NCBI GenBank assembly: GCA_017936785.1
Contig: JAGBEV010000064.1
Location: 1-45,795, forward strand
DNA length: 45,795 bases
Reading direction: 5' to 3'
Source: Lachnospiraceae bacterium
Lineage (GTDB): Bacteria > Bacillota > Clostridia > Lachnospirales > Lachnospiraceae
Shown in pieces: positions 26,107-34,747 of this stretch; within the stretch, counting starts at the first letter, position 1; each line of letters starts with the position of its first letter. The notes beneath the pieces were generated by a model. The model worked only from the letters and a program-made list of their open reading frames with translations. It did no database searches and had not been told where the DNA came from. A program made the position numbers and the translations under genes.

Positions 26107-26811
26107 ATGAAAGAAATAAAAGCAGTTTTTACAAAACAGATCAAGGATACTTTAAAGAATAAGACAGTCCTGCTCCAGTTTGTAATGTTCCCCGTGCTGG
26201 TAGTCATTATGGAACATTCTGTTCATATGGAGGGAATGCAGGAACATTTTTTTGTTATGATGTTCGGGTCTATGTATGTGGGAATGGCGCCATTGACCTG
26301 TGCAGCAGCCATCATCTCTGAGGAAAAGGAAACAGGAACTTTGGGAATGCTTCTCATCTCCAATGTAAAAGCATGGGAATATCTCATAGGGATCGGGACC
26401 TATATCTTTTTGGCATGTATGGCTGGAGCGTTATGCTTTGCATTTACGGGAGAATATGAAGGATGGCAGTTTGGAGCATTTCTCTTAGTTCTGGCATCAG
26501 GCATTATGATCTCCATGCTGGTGGGTGCAGTGATCGGATTGATCTGCAAAAATCAGATGAGTGCCACATCAGTTACCGTACCGGTCATGATGATCTTTTC
26601 TTTCCTGCCCATGATAAGCATGTTTAACCAAAAGGTGCAGGAAGTATCGAAGTTCATCTATTCCTGGCAAGTACAAAATCTCATTGGAGCTCTCGGTGGC
26701 GCAAAGGAAGCAAGCCAACTGATAAGCGCAGAAAGTTTGGGAGTTTTAGCAGCTAATCTTCTCATTGCAGCTGTACTATTCGGATGTGCATATAAAAAAG
26801 TGCTAAAATAG
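26107..26811 (+). CDS. ABC-2 type permease
   Basis: The 234-residue protein has six predicted membrane helices with EEKETGTLGMLLISNVKAWEYL, a motif of the NatB/ABC-2 permease family between helices two and three (EKExGTLxxLL). The start at 26107 gives the typical MKEIKAVFTKQIKDTLKNK and has AAAGGA nine bases upstream; an in-frame ATG at 26071, overlapping the ATPase gene, would add twelve residues and has CAGGGG upstream. It forms an exporter with the ATPase just before it. Confidence 0.85.
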   Translation: MKEIKAVFTKQIKDTLKNKTVLLQFVMFPVLVVIMEHSVHMEGMQEHFFVMMFGSMYVGMAPLTCAAAIISEEKETGTLGMLLISNVKAWEYLIGIGTYIFLACMAGALCFAFTGEYEGWQFGAFLLVLASGIMISMLVGAVIGLICKNQMSATSVTVPVMMIFSFLPMISMFNQKVQEVSKFIYSWQVQNLIGALGGAKEASQLISAESLGVLAANLLIAAVLFGCAYKKVLK

Positions 26812-26883
26812 TTAGAGAGGCTTACTTATCAGTTCCCTGACTATGTATTCATTACAAAAAAATTCCCAGTCGTTACATTTTGG

Positions 26884-26910
26884 AGAAGTCTGTCTTTTTT
26901 CTGCCGATAT
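26884..26910 (+). promoter_or_regulatory. Possible sigma-28 (SigD) promoter
   Basis: GCCGATAT (26903-26910) is a perfect sigma-28 -10 element. The corresponding -35 (AGAA at 26884-26887, 15 bp upstream) is a poor match to TAAA. The site lies about 50 bases before the orphan gene at 26962. Confidence 0.35.
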
Positions 26911-26961
26911 AAATTATGGAATAAGTTTACGGGTATTCTCAGGAAAAGGAGTGATTTTCAC

Positions 26962-27933
26962 ATGGTAGTTGCCGGAGTGACCAACACAAATGTAACAGGT
27001 ACAGAGGTACAAAACAATGCAGGTGTGCAAAAGGACATTGTATTGAAAACCTATTCTTATAAAGACGGAAAAGGTCAGGAAACCACATATCATACAAAGG
27101 ACATGGTAGAAATATCTATGGAGTCCTATACCATACCCATGGGATGTGAAACTTATGAAAAGCTGAAATACCAGATGAACAAGATGCCCTGCCTTCCTCA
27201 CAATAAAATGTTTTATGAAACCTATGATGTTATGAAGGACTTCTATGATGGTAAAATTTCCAAAGAAGAAGTGGAAAATATCTTTAAGGAATACTGTTAC
27301 CATGCTATAGGAGAGCCTTCTGAATCGGACGGGGTGTATAAGCAACAGCGTGCCACACAGGCACTATCGGAGCTATATGAGTTTTTCAGCAGAGCCAATA
27401 CAAGATGTGCCAATGATCTGAACACACAGGAAGCAAAAAAGCTGCTGGAAGGAAACGGTCTGGGATTTTCCAGGTCCATATATTATAATTCAGACTATTA
27501 TTACCGGTGTGAAGAGATGCAGGAGATGTTCAGGACAATTGCTGATGAACTGGCGGATACATATGGCGGAGAACATGTGGATTTTAAGTATGTGGAAGAA
27601 AATACCAAATTTACTCTGGACGGAGGCATCACATTTAACGGGGTATGGAATTACCGTGTCTGGGCATCAGATCATAAGGGATATGGAAGTGCCGGAAAGA
27701 TAAAAGATGTAAATGCAGTGCCGCCCAGAGGTTTCCTGTATTGCAGCATATCCGGATATGGAACGCTGGAAGGCAAAGCCTCAAAGATTAGGGCAGATTT
27801 GGAAAAAATGGATCAGGATAGAAATATCCGCAGGGAAGGCTCATATGAGAAAGCAGCAGGCTTTTTAAGCCAGTTTGATATCAGACATGAATATAGGGGA
27901 GACTATCTGGAATTTCTGCGTATGGCAGAGTAG
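26962..27933 (+). CDS. Orphan soluble protein of 323 residues
   Basis: No signal peptide or membrane segment is present. The first 25 residues are Asn/Thr/Val-rich and flexible; the rest looks globular, with helical stretches (YEKLKYQMNKMPCLPHNKMF, EEVENIFKEYCYHAIG) and a C-terminal beta-rich part around FNGVWNYRVWASD and PPRGFLYCSISGYG. I do not recognise a family. It has its own terminator and perhaps a sigma-28 type promoter. Nearby genes include an orphan LytTR regulator and a FliD C-terminal-like protein, so a shared process is possible. AAAAGGAGTG precedes the start. Confidence 0.7.
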   Translation: MVVAGVTNTNVTGTEVQNNAGVQKDIVLKTYSYKDGKGQETTYHTKDMVEISMESYTIPMGCETYEKLKYQMNKMPCLPHNKMFYETYDVMKDFYDGKISKEEVENIFKEYCYHAIGEPSESDGVYKQQRATQALSELYEFFSRANTRCANDLNTQEAKKLLEGNGLGFSRSIYYNSDYYYRCEEMQEMFRTIADELADTYGGEHVDFKYVEENTKFTLDGGITFNGVWNYRVWASDHKGYGSAGKIKDVNAVPPRGFLYCSISGYGTLEGKASKIRADLEKMDQDRNIRREGSYEKAAGFLSQFDIRHEYRGDYLEFLRMAE

Positions 27934-27948
27934 AAAAAATTCATTACA

Positions 27949-27987
27949 AAATCAAGTCGGTTGGTTACATCCGGCTTGATTTTTTTG
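27949..27987 (+). terminator. Rho-independent terminator
   Basis: AAATCAAGTCGG (27949-27960) pairs with CCGGCTTGATTT (27971-27982, one G-U), followed by a run of T. It separates the 323-residue orphan gene from the response regulator gene. Confidence 0.9.
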
Positions 27988-28025
27988 TGGTAAATGACGA
28001 AATAATAGCAACAGGGAGTGATAAA

Positions 28026-28736
28026 ATGACCATAGCGGTTTGTGATGATGATGAGAAGACCAGAAAGCATCTTGCAGGTCTGATTCGTTCATTTATAGAT
28101 AAGGATATAGAATCAGTTCAGATACTTGAGTTTTCCGGGGGAAAAGAGCTTTTGGAATATCAGGGGCAGTTGGACATTGTGATCATGGATATCGGAATGA
28201 ATGGTATGAATGGCATGGAGACTGCTGCCAGGCTTCGGAAAGTATCGGATACCATATTGATTTTTGTTACGGCATGGAAGGATTATGTTTTTGACGCATT
28301 TGATGTAGGTGCCTTTCATTACCTTCTGAAGCCCGTTGATGAAAATAAATTCTTTGAAGTTCTGGAGCGGGCACTGACAGAGATCCAAACCAGAAACGGC
28401 AAAAAAAGTGCCGGATTCACCGTTAAAACCTTAGAAGGATTTCGCACAGTCAAAATCAAGGATATTTATTATGCAGAAAATATTGCCAGAAAAATTGTAC
28501 TTCATACCGGACAGGGAGATATTGCCTATTATGAAAAGATGGATCATTTAGAGCAGCAGCTGGGAAACGGATTTTTCAGATGCCATCGTGGATATCTGGT
28601 GTCTCTGGACAAGATCAAGCAGTATGACAGAAGGGAAATAGAACTGGTAAACGGAGATAAGATCCTGTTATCCAGACAAAAATATTCCGACTTTGTCCAG
28701 GCATATATGAAATATATGGTGGAAGAAGATTTATGA
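28026..28736 (+). CDS. LytTR family response regulator (AgrA/LytR type), orphan
   Basis: The 236-residue protein has an N-terminal receiver domain with the acidic cluster D7-D8-D9, phosphoacceptor D55 (VIMDIGMNG), the conserved Thr in FVTAWKDY and the Lys in LLKPV; a LytTR DNA-binding domain follows (about 135-236; FRCHRGYLVSLDKI). AGGGAGTG directly before the ATG at 28026 selects this start over a GTG at 27987. No histidine kinase of the AgrC/LytS type is adjacent, so its signal source is elsewhere. It is co-directional with the two orphan genes downstream (36-base gap) and probably regulates or is co-expressed with them. Confidence 0.92.
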   Translation: MTIAVCDDDEKTRKHLAGLIRSFIDKDIESVQILEFSGGKELLEYQGQLDIVIMDIGMNGMNGMETAARLRKVSDTILIFVTAWKDYVFDAFDVGAFHYLLKPVDENKFFEVLERALTEIQTRNGKKSAGFTVKTLEGFRTVKIKDIYYAENIARKIVLHTGQGDIAYYEKMDHLEQQLGNGFFRCHRGYLVSLDKIKQYDRREIELVNGDKILLSRQKYSDFVQAYMKYMVEEDL

Positions 28737-28772
28737 ATTCAGATAGAAGACAGCAGAAAGGGAGGAAAAAAT

Positions 28773-29564
28773 ATGGACCCAGTGTATTTAAATGCCACTA
28801 CGAGAGCTTATGAAAAGTATTTACAGACCCTCCAGCCGGGACACACAAAAAATGTATCAAAAACACCTAAGGCACGGGGGCTGAAGGAAGGGTTTGACGA
28901 AAACAGATTTCGTTTCGGAGATTTCAGGACCAAACTCCATACAGCTTCAGGCAGTCAGGGGTCAGGCAGTACATCAAAGGTTCAAGGTACAGGAAAATCC
29001 GGAAAAACTGACGGAATGAATACCATACCGGATCTGACTCAGGTTTCCAGAGAGAATATGACCATGGATGAATACAAAGCCTATATCCGGGAAAAGATTT
29101 ACAGAATACCCATAAATCCTTCCCAAGCTCTCAATTCCGTAGCGGTCGATATAACGGAGGAAGGCTTTGAGGCAATGAAAAATGATCCTGAATATGAAGA
29201 GTGGGTGATGAGCGGACTTAGGGCGGATTTTGCATCCTATGATCCATGGAGCAGCCTGTGCGGAGGACATTATGTGGTGCATCATTTTGGGGCATCCAGA
29301 GAGGAATACCGGGGAGAGAGCTGGTATCCTGAATGCCAGGGAGGATCGGGTAAGAGCATGTTTGAATCCAGGGCAGAGAAAAGCTTCTGGGAGCGGCGTT
29401 CGGATTCCATACAGACATATCTTAAAGAACAGGAAATGCTCAGCCTGCACCAGCGGCGGCTGGACAGGATCAATGGCAATTTACCAAAAGGAACTTATCA
29501 AACAAATATTTTACAAACTTTAGGGAGGCTTTATTATGCGGGTTACTACTCAAATGTTAAATGA
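28773..29564 (+). CDS. Orphan soluble protein of 263 residues
   Basis: Residues 30-95 are a Gly/Ser/Thr/Lys-rich flexible linker. The C-terminal part (about 100-245) is globular and includes MTMDEYKAYIREKIYRIPIN, a DITEEGFEAMKNDPEYEEWV segment and YDPWSSLCGGHYVVHHFG. The EAMKNDPEYEEW pattern recalls a group of uncharacterised Lachnospiraceae proteins (DUF6033-like, weakly recognised). There is no signal peptide. Its last 29 bases overlap the next gene, suggesting coupled translation. GGGAGG lies upstream of the start. Confidence 0.68.
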   Translation: MDPVYLNATTRAYEKYLQTLQPGHTKNVSKTPKARGLKEGFDENRFRFGDFRTKLHTASGSQGSGSTSKVQGTGKSGKTDGMNTIPDLTQVSRENMTMDEYKAYIREKIYRIPINPSQALNSVAVDITEEGFEAMKNDPEYEEWVMSGLRADFASYDPWSSLCGGHYVVHHFGASREEYRGESWYPECQGGSGKSMFESRAEKSFWERRSDSIQTYLKEQEMLSLHQRRLDRINGNLPKGTYQTNILQTLGRLYYAGYYSNVK

Positions 29565-30207
29565 ATCTGCCAGAAAGGCAGGCTTGCCGATCCATGACAA
29601 ATCCCTGCTCAACTATATCAATCAGGGAAACAGCGGGAACAGCCTGATGGAGGCGGTTTCGGGAAATAACAGTCAAAACAGCGGCACCAGCAAAATCCAG
29701 AAGAACAGCTTTGAAAAAATGGAAAAGCTTGCAGGAGGATTATATCAAAAAGCATCATTGTTTCTTGCAAAGGAAAATACTGTTTTTGATAAAGCAAGGG
29801 AAACTGGCGATCATAAAGAAGTTCTTGATAACATCAGGGATATGGTTGAGGCTTATAATGATACAGTGGGTGCTTTGAGCAAAGAAACCGGTGCCATCAA
29901 CCGGCTTTATCTGGAATCTTTAAAGAGTGCTGCAACAGAAAATTCTTCTTTGTTAAAAAATGTAGGAATCACCGCTTCCAAAGATGGGAAACTGGTAATT
30001 GATGAAGAAAAATTTAAAAATGCCGATCTGGATGATCTGGAAAAAGCATTTGGTAAGTCAGGTACCTTTTCCTCAAAGACCGCTTTTGTGGCAGGCAGGA
30101 TAGAGGATAATGCCGCTGCAAATCTGGAGAGTATTTCCAATCAGTATACATCAGCAGGTAATACCTATACAGCTGCCTTGTTAAACAAATTTGATCATAA
30201 GGGCTAG
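29536..30207 (+). CDS. Orphan protein resembling the FliD C-terminal domain
   Basis: The 223-residue product has a Ser/Asn/Gly-rich N-terminal third (to about 55) and a helical region that reads like the FliD (flagellar hook-associated protein 2) C-terminal domain: DNIRDMVEAYNDTVGALS, then GITASKDGKLVIDEEKF and a DDLEKAFG end. Real FliD is usually over twice as long and carries an N-terminal domain, absent here. No flagellar gene is in the window. AGGGAGG (29522-29528) inside the preceding gene supports the start. A strong terminator follows. Possibly a secreted or filament-associated protein; the link to flagella is an inference from motif style. Confidence 0.65.
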   Translation: MRVTTQMLNESARKAGLPIHDKSLLNYINQGNSGNSLMEAVSGNNSQNSGTSKIQKNSFEKMEKLAGGLYQKASLFLAKENTVFDKARETGDHKEVLDNIRDMVEAYNDTVGALSKETGAINRLYLESLKSAATENSSLLKNVGITASKDGKLVIDEEKFKNADLDDLEKAFGKSGTFSSKTAFVAGRIEDNAAANLESISNQYTSAGNTYTAALLNKFDHKG

Positions 30208-30226
30208 TTGTACTACTTATATATAG

Positions 30227-30265
30227 AAAAAGCCGTAGAGATCCGTACTGGTTTCTACGGCTTTT
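30227..30265 (+). terminator. Rho-independent terminator
   Basis: AAAAAGCCGTAGA (30227-30239) pairs with TCTACGGCTTTT after a 13-base loop. It ends the regulator/orphan operon. Confidence 0.92.
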
Positions 30266-30368
30266 GTATTGGAAATGGCAATATAAGATTCCTTGTGTTA
30301 TACTGGTTTGTAACAGAAAATCCGGTAATCGGTAACTGACATTGGATAGATGAGAGCGAGGAAGAAAT

Positions 30369-31400
30369 ATGAATTATCAAGAAGTGATGGAAGAAGCCAA
30401 AAAGACAATCGGAAGTTATTGCAGGGTATGTAAAGTTTGTAATGGAAGAGCATGCGGCAATCAGATGCCGGGACCCGGAGCCAAGGGAATCGGTGATACG
30501 GCAGTCCGCAATTTTGATGACTGGCAGAAAGTCCGCATCAATATGGATACTTTATGTGAAAACTGTAAGATTGACACATCGGTACAACTGTTTGGCAAGC
30601 AGTTTCGTATGCCTGTGTTTGCAGGACCTGTAGGTGCAGTCAATCTTCATTACGGAGATAAATATGATGATCTAAGCTACAACAGCATTTTGCTGGAGGC
30701 ATGTGCAGAAAGCGGTATTGCAGCATTTACAGGGGATGGTGTAAATGGACAGGTTATGATCAGTGCAACAGAAGCCATTAAGGCTGTAAATGGCATGGGA
30801 GTACCTACGGTAAAGCCATGGAGCAAAGAGATTGTCCATGAAAAAATGATGATGGTAAAGGAATCGGATGCCTTTGCAGTAGCCATGGATATTGATGCTG
30901 CAGGATTGCCTTTTTTGAAAAATTGCGAGCCACCTGCAGGAAGTAAAAGCGTGGAAGAATTAAAGGAAATCATAGGGGAACATAAAGTGCCGTTTATCGT
31001 AAAAGGAATCATTACGGTAAAAGGAGCGTTAAAAGCAAAAGAAGCCGGCGCCTCTGCAATTGTGGTTTCCAATCATGGGGGACGTGTGCTGGACCAGTGC
31101 CCTTCTACAGCTGAAGTGCTTCCGGAAATTGTAAAAGCATTAGAAGGCAGCGGTGTCAAAATTCTTGTAGACGGAGGAATCAGGAGCGGTGTGACAGTCT
31201 TTAAAGCCCTGGCAATGGGAGCGGACGGAGTGTTGATCGCAAGACCCTTTGTGACAGCAGTTTATGGCGGGGCAAAGGAAGGAGTAAAGGCTTATATAGA
31301 GCAGATTGCCGGAGAACTGGAGGATACAATGGCAATGTGCGGAGCTGCTGCAATAGATGAGATCACACCTGATATGGTAAGAGTACCATGGAAGGGATAA
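30369..31400 (+). CDS. FMN-dependent alpha-hydroxy-acid oxidizing protein with Cys-rich N-terminus
   Basis: The 343-residue protein has the FMN-binding TIM barrel of the lactate/glycolate oxidase family: the active-site region SNHGGRVLD with catalytic His, the Lys in FIVKGIIT and the Arg in DGGIRSGVTVFKALAMGAD. It is slightly shorter than typical members and the N-terminus is unusual, with C18, C21, C24 and C29 (CRVCKVCNGRAC) and a further pair C63/C66 (CENC). These could bind an iron-sulfur cluster or zinc. In an anaerobe it may act as a dehydrogenase rather than an oxidase. AGCGAGGAAG precedes the start; a YbaK gene follows by 21 bases. Confidence 0.88.
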   Translation: MNYQEVMEEAKKTIGSYCRVCKVCNGRACGNQMPGPGAKGIGDTAVRNFDDWQKVRINMDTLCENCKIDTSVQLFGKQFRMPVFAGPVGAVNLHYGDKYDDLSYNSILLEACAESGIAAFTGDGVNGQVMISATEAIKAVNGMGVPTVKPWSKEIVHEKMMMVKESDAFAVAMDIDAAGLPFLKNCEPPAGSKSVEELKEIIGEHKVPFIVKGIITVKGALKAKEAGASAIVVSNHGGRVLDQCPSTAEVLPEIVKALEGSGVKILVDGGIRSGVTVFKALAMGADGVLIARPFVTAVYGGAKEGVKAYIEQIAGELEDTMAMCGAAAIDEITPDMVRVPWKG

Positions 31401-31421
31401 AACCAGTAGGAGGAACAGAAA

Positions 31422-31898
31422 ATGTCAGTAGAAGCAGTAAAAAAATATTTTTCGGAATTGGAAATCGGGGACAGAGTGTTGGAATTTGAGCAGTCCAGCG
31501 CCACAGTTGAGCTGGCAGCAATAGCGGTGGGATGTGAGCCGGACCGGATCGCCAAAAGCATTTCCCTGCTTTTGGACGGAAAGCCTATCATCATCGTGGT
31601 CAGCGGAGAATCCAAAATAGATAATAAAAAGTATAAGGAGCATTTTCATGCAAAAGCCAAAATGATCCCTTTTGATGAAGTGGAACAGTACATAGGACAT
31701 GCCCCGGGAGGTGTGTGCCCCTTTGCCATAAAGCCGGATGTGACAGTTTATCTGGATGAATCCTTAAAAAAGTTTGAAACCGTATATCCGGCAGCAGGCA
31801 GCAGCAACAGTGCCATTGAACTGAATTTGGAAGAACTGGAAAAATATGCAGCCTCTTCGGGATGGGTGGATGTATGCAAAGGCTGTGAGATCCGGTAA
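31422..31898 (+). CDS. YbaK/EbsC family aminoacyl-tRNA editing protein
   Basis: The 158-residue protein is a stand-alone YbaK/ProX-type editing domain. The conserved Lys is K45 (RIAKSISL), and the GHAPGGVCPF motif with its Pro and Cys is typical of Cys-tRNA(Pro) or Ala-tRNA(Pro) deacylases. It is of normal family length. Substrate within the family cannot be fixed from the sequence. It is likely co-transcribed with the alpha-hydroxy-acid oxidase; AGGAGGAACAG lies before its start. Confidence 0.92.
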   Translation: MSVEAVKKYFSELEIGDRVLEFEQSSATVELAAIAVGCEPDRIAKSISLLLDGKPIIIVVSGESKIDNKKYKEHFHAKAKMIPFDEVEQYIGHAPGGVCPFAIKPDVTVYLDESLKKFETVYPAAGSSNSAIELNLEELEKYAASSGWVDVCKGCEIR

Positions 31899-32103
31899 AA
31901 AATATTTCAAAAAAAGATGAAATATTCTGACTAAAGGAAAAGAGAATGAACAGGTTTGCATAATAAGATTAAAAATGGTAAAATTCCTTTTATATCATGC
32001 GATAAAATTGTGTATGACAAGATTTGTTTTCCATGTACTATTTGTGTGAGTGTTAGAAAGTTACTGTAAACGGAATTGGAAACAGAAAAGAGGATATGCA
32101 ATT

Positions 32104-33510
32104 ATGGATAGAAAAGACAAACTTGAGGGGGAAGAAATCCAAAAGGGGTTAGAGCAATTTTTAGAACAGGAATTGTATGGAACCGCAGGAACAGTTTCCA
32201 CGTCTAAAAAAACAGGGGAACTGGATTTGTCTTTAGCGCAGTCTCAGTCTGCAAAAGGACCGGATGTAATACTGTCTTATGGAACAGATGAACTGGATAC
32301 GTCCCTGGCAAGACCGGCTTCGGGAAGATCTGCCCAAAACAGCACATCAGGACAAAGGGAACGGACAAAGACAGAAAGTAATAAAGCAGCACGACAATCC
32401 AGCAGCAATCAGAGAGAAAGCGGTCAGAGAGAGATGCCCCAGAGAAAAAAACAGGAGTCTGTAAGATCAAAAAAACAGGAAACAATCAGAAATAAACGGC
32501 AGGAACCACCAAAAAGCAGACGGCAGGAGCCTGTTAAAGGGAAAAAGGCAAAACAGGAAAAGGCAAAGAAGAAAAAGAAAAGAATCATTAAAATTCTGGC
32601 TGTTATTGCGGCTTTATTTGTCATCGGCTTTGTAGGTCTTTATATGTTTGTGGGCAGTGTTTATAAGAAAATGAATTATAAAGAGGCAGAAGATTTCACC
32701 TATGAAGCAATGAAAGAGGACGGCGTGATCAATGTGCTGTTGATCGGCAATGATTCCCGCCTGGCAGGTGATGACGGTAGATCTGATGCCATGATACTGG
32801 TTTCTATCAGCGATAAGACAAAGACGATTACCATGACATCCTTACTGAGAGATATGTATGTGGAAATTCCCGGCTATGGGGGAAACAGGTTAAATGCGGC
32901 TTATTCCTATGGTGGACCGGATCTTCTGATGAAGACTATTGAACAAAATCTGGATATTCCTGTACACAGATATGCGCTGGTCAATTTCCAGGCATTTGCC
33001 AATCTGGTAGATGCGGTTGGCGGAGTGGATCTGGAACTGACTAATGATGAAGTACAGTATGTCAACGGATATCTCATGGAGTACAATCAGTTAGAAGGGC
33101 GGGATCTTGCTACAGATTTCCTTGATCCTTCTTTAAGCGGAATGATCCATTTGAATGGACCTCAGGCTCTTGCCTTTACCAGAAACCGTTATATCGGCAC
33201 GGATTTCGGCAGGACAGAAAGACAGCGAAAGGTCTTATCTGCTGTTATTGAAAAGCTACCGGGAGCTGTGCTTACTAACAGCGGGGAGCTGACGGACGGT
33301 CTGTTTCCCAATCTGACCACCAATCTGAAACAGGGAGAATGCTTCAGCCTGTCCCTCAATGCATGGAAGTTTCTGGGATATGATATGGTGCAGCAGTGCG
33401 TTCCCGTGGAAGGAACCTATTCCAATGCCACCATTCGGGAAATGGCAGTGCTGGAAGTAGATTTTGAAGCTAATAAACGTTTTTTGAAGTCAACATTATA
33501 TGGGGAATAA
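32104..33510 (+). CDS. LytR-CpsA-Psr (LCP) family cell-wall ligase
   Basis: The 468-residue protein has a long cytoplasmic, Gln/Arg/Lys-rich disordered region (1-160), a membrane helix (about 162-182) and an extracellular LCP catalytic domain with GNDSR, DAMILVSI, TSLLRDMYVEIPGYG and the RNRYIGTDFGRTERQR helix. These Asp and Arg residues bind the polyprenyl-pyrophosphate donor. LCP enzymes attach teichoic acids or glycans to peptidoglycan. AGAGGA before the ATG at 32104 supports this start over a GTG at 32050. Genes for a membrane glycosyltransferase and an amidase follow directly, consistent with envelope polymer biogenesis. Confidence 0.92.
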   Translation: MDRKDKLEGEEIQKGLEQFLEQELYGTAGTVSTSKKTGELDLSLAQSQSAKGPDVILSYGTDELDTSLARPASGRSAQNSTSGQRERTKTESNKAARQSSSNQRESGQREMPQRKKQESVRSKKQETIRNKRQEPPKSRRQEPVKGKKAKQEKAKKKKKRIIKILAVIAALFVIGFVGLYMFVGSVYKKMNYKEAEDFTYEAMKEDGVINVLLIGNDSRLAGDDGRSDAMILVSISDKTKTITMTSLLRDMYVEIPGYGGNRLNAAYSYGGPDLLMKTIEQNLDIPVHRYALVNFQAFANLVDAVGGVDLELTNDEVQYVNGYLMEYNQLEGRDLATDFLDPSLSGMIHLNGPQALAFTRNRYIGTDFGRTERQRKVLSAVIEKLPGAVLTNSGELTDGLFPNLTTNLKQGECFSLSLNAWKFLGYDMVQQCVPVEGTYSNATIREMAVLEVDFEANKRFLKSTLYGE

Positions 33511-33565
33511 AGTGGTCTTGAGGAAACCCGAAATAGGAAAGGAAAATAGAAAAGAGGGGAAATTT

Positions 33566-34747
33566 ATGCCCAATGGGGAAATCCGTGTGATCGGGCGCAA
33601 TAAACGCATATTAAATATTCTGACTCTGGCAATTGCAATAGGTCTGGGCCTGCTGATCAGAAAAGAATTGATCTGGTATGTATCCAGGGATTGGACAGGT
33701 TATTTTGAAATATGGCTCAGTGAACTGGGGCAAAAAGGCTTTTGGGCATTGAAAGGGGATTTTTATGATTATGCTCCGGCGTATATGTATCTGCTTTTGA
33801 TCGCAGCGCAGTTTGGAGCAAAAAGCATGATCGCCATGAAGCTGATCTCGGTTTTTTTCGATCTGGTCCTTGCTGCAGCCGCAGGCTTGATCATATACGA
33901 AATACGCAAAAAAGAATCTCTTGCCATGCTGGTTTTCGGCATTGTATGGCTTGCACCTACTGTTATTTCCAACAGCAGTATGTGGGGACAGTGTGACGCT
34001 GTCTATTGTTCCTTTCTGTTGTTGACGGTTTTGTTTTTGATCAAGGATAAAAGCAGGACTGCCATGATCTTTTACGGAATTGCTTTTGCCTTTAAAATGC
34101 AGGCATTGTTTTGGTTTCCGGTCATTTTGCTGCTTTGGCTATACAAAAAGATCAAAACCATTGATTTTATCTGGCTGCCGGTCATGTACTTTGCAAGTAT
34201 AATCCCGGCATGGATTGCGGGACGACCCTTGACAGAGCTTCTGGGAATTTATTTTGCCCAGGTAGGCATTGACACCAACAGGCTTTCCATGAAATATCCC
34301 AATATATATTATATTATCGGAGAACTGAATCTGCCTGAATGGTATGGCGACGCAGGAAAACTCTTTGCCGTGGGGATTATTCTGCTATTTATGGTAGCCC
34401 TGATCTATAAGCTGATGCACACGAAGCTGACACCGGAGCTGTTGCTGCTCATCTGTTATTCCCAGGGGGCGCTGGCACTGTATTTTCTGCCCCAGATGCA
34501 CGAGAGGTATGGATATTTTATTGAGATCATAGCCATTATCCTGGGCGTGTTGTGTTTAAAAATGTTCTGGGTGCCGGTAACACATATATTGATCACTTTT
34601 ATTACCTATAGCTATTATTACAATTATGATAAGCCTAAAAACATACCCTTTTATGTGCTGGCACTTGCCATGCTGGGGGTAATGCTTTATATGGTATATC
34701 AGACCTTTCGTTATGATCAAAGAGAAGAGATAGAATATGAAAAATAA
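33566..34747 (+). CDS. GT-C type membrane glycosyltransferase
   Basis: The 393-residue protein has about ten membrane helices. A region of small loops contains an acidic pair in GDFYDYAPAYMYLL, and the C-terminal part carries LPQMHERYGYFIEI, a motif shared with GT-C mannosyltransferase-like proteins (QMHERY). The start at 33566 is supported by GAGGGG six bases upstream; an alternative ATG at 33500 overlaps the LCP gene and would add 22 residues. It probably uses polyprenyl-phosphate sugars on the outer face of the membrane, alongside the LCP protein. Its 3' end overlaps the amidase gene by 11 bases. Confidence 0.82.
   Translation: MPNGEIRVIGRNKRILNILTLAIAIGLGLLIRKELIWYVSRDWTGYFEIWLSELGQKGFWALKGDFYDYAPAYMYLLLIAAQFGAKSMIAMKLISVFFDLVLAAAAGLIIYEIRKKESLAMLVFGIVWLAPTVISNSSMWGQCDAVYCSFLLLTVLFLIKDKSRTAMIFYGIAFAFKMQALFWFPVILLLWLYKKIKTIDFIWLPVMYFASIIPAWIAGRPLTELLGIYFAQVGIDTNRLSMKYPNIYYIIGELNLPEWYGDAGKLFAVGIILLFMVALIYKLMHTKLTPELLLLICYSQGALALYFLPQMHERYGYFIEIIAIILGVLCLKMFWVPVTHILITFITYSYYYNYDKPKNIPFYVLALAMLGVMLYMVYQTFRYDQREEIEYEK

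Noticed and set aside
31900-31926. AATATTTCA/TGAAATATT hairpin after the YbaK gene
   Set aside because: The stem is AT-only and is not followed by a T-run, so it is unlikely to be a terminator.
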